Notes under the pieces: generated by a model | Told to the model about the DNA's origin: nothing | Seen by the model: the letters and a program-made list of their open reading frames with translations, nothing else | Database searches by the model: none | In this document: in pieces, positions 61,284-64,000 of the stretch | Numbering within the stretch: the stretch's first letter is position 1 | How the letters are laid out: the number at the start of each line of letters is the position of its first letter | DNA from: Ardenticatenaceae bacterium | Lineage (GTDB): Bacteria; Chloroflexota; Anaerolineae; Promineifilales; Promineifilaceae | Assembly (NCBI GenBank): GCA_020634395.1 | Contig: JACKBU010000003.1 | Location: forward strand, 1 to 64,000 | Length of the DNA: 64,000 nt | Direction of reading: 5' to 3' | Translations under genes and position numbers: made by a program

Positions 61284-61336
61284 TGTTGGATGGGTTGGTT
61301 AACCTGCCAACAAACCTAACCAACTAACCAACCACT
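61284..61336. repeat. CCAACAAA-type imperfect inverted repeat
   Basis: The spacer after the carboxylase gene reads gttggatgggttggttaa followed by ccaacaaacctaaccaac-type sequence. The two halves are imperfectly complementary, so RNA could fold back. The motif matches the spacer before metF (57540-57598). Confidence 0.7.
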
Positions 61337-61417
61337 CCTTCCCACATGACGGATGGCGTAGGTTGGGTTACAATTGGTACGTACTTGTGAAAACCAGATC
61401 AACCGGAAGGAAAAGAC

Positions 61418-61561
61418 ATGGAAGAAGAAGAAGGACAGGACCAATCCATTAACTATGTACTGGTGTTTATTTTGCTGTTTGCCGTGGCTTTGTCCTGCGG
61501 TGTGTTGTCGTTTTTGACTCTGGTCGTGACGGGCATTCTATCTCTGACGATCGGCGGTTAA
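61418..61561 (+). CDS. 47-residue single-span membrane protein
   Basis: A short gene preceded by GGAAGGAAAAGAC and starting with ATG at 61418. It encodes an acidic N-terminus MEEEEGQDQ, then one hydrophobic helix from about residue 12 to 45 (NYVLVFILLFAVALSCGV, then FLTLVVTGILSLTI), ending in GG. The strong ribosome site, the intact frame and the terminator 26 bases after the stop codon support a real gene. Function is unknown. Confidence 0.72.
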   Translation: MEEEEGQDQSINYVLVFILLFAVALSCGVLSFLTLVVTGILSLTIGG

Positions 61562-61586
61562 ACGGCCGTATCCCCCCCTATGCTGC

Positions 61587-61611
61587 AAACCCCTGCCAGG
61601 CAGGGGTTTTT
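61587..61611 (+). terminator. Terminator after the small membrane protein gene
   Basis: A 9-bp stem (aaacccctg and complement), a 5-base loop and a run of five Ts on the plus strand. It ends 20 bases before the convergent flavoenzyme gene stops. Confidence 0.82.
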
Positions 61612-61631
61612 ACTTTCCCCACCACGGCCGT

Positions 61632-62807
61632 TTAACCCACAATGCTGTACTCGTACTGTCCCTGCACAGGCTGGTTGGCGGCAAAACGGCCGTAGCGAAA
61701 CATCGTCGCCTCAAACAAGGGGTCAGCCACACCCAGCACCAGATCTGCCAGCATCCGGCCCACCGCCGGACCCAGCTTAAACCCATGACCGCTGAAGCCG
61801 CTGCACACGTACAGGCCGCTGCCCGGCGGCAGTTCGTCCACGATCGGGTGCCAGTCGGGCGTGATGGCGTACAGAGAAGCATAACCGCCGGTGCTGCGGC
61901 TCTCTTCCAACGCCGGATAACAGGTCACCAGTCGTTCGCCGGATTCTAATACAAAGGCATCGCTGACGTTTTCGGAGAAGCGGTCGGGATTCACGATGGC
62001 GTCTGCTTCTTTGGGATCGATCAACCCCACCAGCGTGAGGCCGCCCGTTTCCGGGCGAAAATAGATGGCCTGCTCAAAATCGGCCACCACGGGGTGGACT
62101 GCTTCTTCGCCGGGCGGCCGGCGGAAAAAAGAGACCTGGACCCGGCAGGGATCAATCGGCACGTCCACTCCGGCCAGCCGGGCGACCTGCGCCCCCCAGG
62201 CGCCGGTGCAGTTCAGCACCAGCGGCGCGTCGAAAGCGCCTTTGCCGGTGTCCACGCCCTGTACCTTGCCACCGGCCAGCCGGATGCCCGTCACCGGCGT
62301 ATCCTGGAAAATGGTCACGCCTAACCGGCGGGCAGCCTGGGCGTACGAAGTGACCGTGAGGTACGGATCGGCGTAGCCGCTTTGCGGCTCGTAGGCGGCG
62401 ATCAGGGAAACGGCCGTGCGCAGTCCCGGCATCAATTTTTTCACTTCTTCCGGCGGGATCAGCCCGGTTTCGATGCCCACCCGGCGCTGCAAAGCGATGT
62501 TGGCTTCCAGGCCGGCCTTATCTTTGGCGTCTACCACCAGAATAAACCCACACTGCGTAAAGCCGCATTCCCCGCCAACCACCTCCGCAAAGTTCTGGAA
62601 AACCTGCAAGCTGTGGTAGGCCATACGCGCCGTCAGTTCATTGGAATAATGCTGGCGGATAATGGCCGAAGATTTGCCGCTCGGCCCTTCGCCAATGCTC
62701 TTTTTCTCCAACAAAGCCACGCTTAAGCCGCGCTGTGCCAGTTGGAAAGCGGTGCTGCAGCCCATAATGCCGCCGCCAATTACAATCACATCAAAAGTTT
62801 GAGCCAT
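61632..62807 (-). CDS. FAD-dependent oxidoreductase, glycine/sarcosine oxidase-like (DAO family)
   Basis: A 391-residue flavoenzyme. The start is the ATG at 62807, preceded by GGAGG five bases upstream. The dinucleotide-binding motif is VIVIGGGIMGCSTAFQLA (about 7-24), with LLEKKSIGEGPSGKSSA following. Other DAO-family features are VLNCTGAWGAQVA (about 198), ADFEQAIYFRPETGG and YVCSGFSGHGFKLGP near the C-terminus, with the conserved GHG. The family includes glycine oxidase, sarcosine oxidase and D-amino-acid dehydrogenases. Substrate is not assigned. Confidence 0.9.
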   Translation of the reverse strand: MAQTFDVIVIGGGIMGCSTAFQLAQRGLSVALLEKKSIGEGPSGKSSAIIRQHYSNELTARMAYHSLQVFQNFAEVVGGECGFTQCGFILVVDAKDKAGLEANIALQRRVGIETGLIPPEEVKKLMPGLRTAVSLIAAYEPQSGYADPYLTVTSYAQAARRLGVTIFQDTPVTGIRLAGGKVQGVDTGKGAFDAPLVLNCTGAWGAQVARLAGVDVPIDPCRVQVSFFRRPPGEEAVHPVVADFEQAIYFRPETGGLTLVGLIDPKEADAIVNPDRFSENVSDAFVLESGERLVTCYPALEESRSTGGYASLYAITPDWHPIVDELPPGSGLYVCSGFSGHGFKLGPAVGRMLADLVLGVADPLFEATMFRYGRFAANQPVQGQYEYSIVG

Positions 62808-62853
62808 CACAACCTCCGTGGATAAACTGGTTCGCTCTCCTTAACGATAAATT

Positions 62854-63450
62854 TTATTCCCGCAGCACAATATCCAGCCCTTTTAGCAGCGCCACAGCTT
62901 CTGGCAGGGCAAACTTTGTTTTCTTCAGCCAATTTTGCTTTACGTCGATGGCGTAGTGGGTGGCATCATTAAAATCGGCCCCGGTCAAATCGCAGTTGAC
63001 AAAGCGGCTGCCGCTGAAATCGGTGCCGGTGAACACGGCCCCCGTAAAATCTACGTCCGAGAAGTCGGCTTCTTTGGCGGTGCATTCGGTCATGCGCAGC
63101 TTGGGCAGCTTGAGACCGGGGAAGAAGCTGTAGTTGAGGACGCATTGGTGGAAGGTAAACGGCCGTTTAATCCCAAATTTCGGCCAATGCGCCGCCGCCC
63201 AATCCACACCCACCAGTTTGCAGCGCACAAATTCCACCCCCTGGAATCCCGTCTCCGGAATCTGCGCCAGGCTCAGGTCACAGTCCGTAAAGGTACAGTC
63301 ATGAAAAACACAGCGGCGTAAAACCGCTTCCCGAAATGTGCAGTCCTGAAAGGCACAATCGTAAAACGCCCGGTCACTTAGCTCCTGCTGATCAAAACTT
63401 GCGCCGTGGAAGGTTTCGTCGTTGTATTCTGATTGGTTCAAATCCATCAT
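62854..63450 (-). CDS. Pentapeptide repeat protein
   Basis: A protein of about 198 residues, start at the ATG at 63450 or 63447, with AGGAG just upstream. It has two clusters of A(D/N)LXX-like pentapeptides: FYDCAFQDCTFREAVLRRCVFHDCTF (shown as CAFQDCTF and CVFHDCTF) and later DFSDVDFTGAVFTGTDFSGSRF. These form a right-handed beta-helix (Qnr/MfpA-like) fold. A Trp-rich linker (WAAAHWPKFG) separates the clusters. Some members protect DNA gyrase from quinolones, but the fold alone does not prove that. It lies on the minus strand between convergent and divergent genes. Confidence 0.88.
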   Translation of the reverse strand: MMDLNQSEYNDETFHGASFDQQELSDRAFYDCAFQDCTFREAVLRRCVFHDCTFTDCDLSLAQIPETGFQGVEFVRCKLVGVDWAAAHWPKFGIKRPFTFHQCVLNYSFFPGLKLPKLRMTECTAKEADFSDVDFTGAVFTGTDFSGSRFVNCDLTGADFNDATHYAIDVKQNWLKKTKFALPEAVALLKGLDIVLRE

Positions 63451-63546
63451 CCTTCTCCTGATACCGCTGTCGCTGTTAGACAATCCTGACAATCTCCTCT
63501 AAACTATCCATACTTAGCCATTTTCGCCACTTTTTTCGGAGGTTCG

Positions 63547-64000
63547 ATGAAATTTGACGTCACTTTGCTCTCTTTCGACCTGGGTGACATCCCGGCTTAC
63601 GCGCGGGCCGCCGAAGCGTTGGGTTTTGCTGGCTTTTGGCTGGCTGAAACCCAGTCCGACCCGTTCCTGGGGCTGGCCCTGGCGGCAGAGCATACGCAGA
63701 CCATCGACCTGGGCACGGCCATCGCCGTGGCCTTTGCGCGCAGCCCCACCGTCACGGCGATGATGGCCTGGAATATTGGCAGGCTGGCTAACGGCCGTTT
63801 CCATCTCGGCCTCGGTTCGCAGGTCAAAGCCCACAATGTGCTGCGCTACGGCGTCAAATGGGAAAAGCCCATCAAAAAGATGCGCGAAACCACCGAAGCC
63901 ATTCGTGCCGTGTGGCACTGCTGGCAAACCGGCGCGCCGTTGGACTACGTGGGCGAATTCTTCAAGCTCCAGCTCATGACGCCTTTCTTCAATCCCGGCC
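63547..64000 (+). CDS. Luciferase-like (LLM) flavin monooxygenase, partial
   Basis: A gene cut by the right edge, 151 residues visible. It begins MKFDVTLLSFDLGDIP with a GGAGG ribosome site. LLM features are YARAAEALGFAGFWLAE (about 17-33), LGLALAAEHTQTIDLGTAIAVAFARSP, MAWNIGRLANGRFHLGLGS (flavin pocket) and KKMRETTEAIRAVW. It resembles F420-dependent or FMN-dependent monooxygenases of the TIGR03617 type. It starts 97 bases from the divergent pentapeptide gene. Cofactor and substrate cannot be assigned from the fragment. Confidence 0.88.
   Translation, partial: MKFDVTLLSFDLGDIPAYARAAEALGFAGFWLAETQSDPFLGLALAAEHTQTIDLGTAIAVAFARSPTVTAMMAWNIGRLANGRFHLGLGSQVKAHNVLRYGVKWEKPIKKMRETTEAIRAVWHCWQTGAPLDYVGEFFKLQLMTPFFNPG

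Noticed and set aside
60379..61323. 314-codon open frame on the minus strand
   Set aside because: It is antisense to the well-conserved carboxyltransferase gene and shows no domain.

Overview
The window looks like a chromosomal segment of an uncultured Chloroflexota bacterium, probably of the Anaerolineae/Ardenticatenia group. This is an inference. It rests on the mix of a Flp/Tad pilus locus, several large GT-C membrane glycosyltransferases with a polyprenol-phosphate mannose synthase, a CHASE2 serine/threonine kinase next to FecR and FHA proteins, lipoproteins with Pro/Thr/Glu linkers, and a secreted protease ending in YLPVVLK. No rRNA, tRNA, phage, transposase or CRISPR array is visible. 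The strongest genome-wide signature is the 8-bp palindrome ACGGCCGT. I counted about 120 copies by eye, where one or two are expected by chance, in all reading frames and in spacers.

Layout. 1-4483 (minus) is a MoxR/VWA ternary conflict-type operon: an adaptor with effector-associated and degenerate STAND-like regions, a truncated MoxR with altered catalytic residues, a full MoxR, a VWA protein and a gene cut by the left edge. 4570-7937 (minus) is a polar amino-acid ABC transporter whose lipoprotein carries two almost identical binding domains. 8126-17889 holds a CBM48 protein, psuG, a GAF histidine kinase, a GT-C protein, an M6-like protease, recJ and a sugar epimerase. 17927-27276 holds a REC-histidine kinase, an RNase D-like protein, a beta-CASP nuclease, kbl, a NIF3 protein, an HNH nuclease, a tyrosine phosphatase, hpf and comF.

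27330-34507 (minus) is a compact Tad pilus locus (cpaE, cpaF, tadB, tadC and a 49-aa Flp pilin) with a DegS/LuxR-type two-component pair upstream. 34663-41189 (minus) is a surface-glycan cluster: three GT-C-type membrane proteins, a methyltransferase and a polyprenol-phosphate mannose synthase. 41258-46228 holds a RimK-like ATP-grasp ligase, a REC-Roadblock protein, an orphan peptide-binding lipoprotein and a HExxH protein. 46454-52752 is a signalling block: ECF-like sigma factor, FecR protein, kinase-CHASE2 protein and zinc-ribbon/FHA protein, followed by a class A PBP (52753-55857).

56296-64000 is mostly metabolic: a beta-keto-acid cleavage enzyme, a DsrE/YedF-like protein, metF, small unknown proteins, an acyl-CoA carboxylase beta subunit, a glycine-oxidase-like flavoenzyme, a pentapeptide protein and a partial luciferase-like monooxygenase. 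Many gene junctions are filled with short tandem or snap-back repeats of several unrelated families. Some of these supply the stop codon of the upstream gene.
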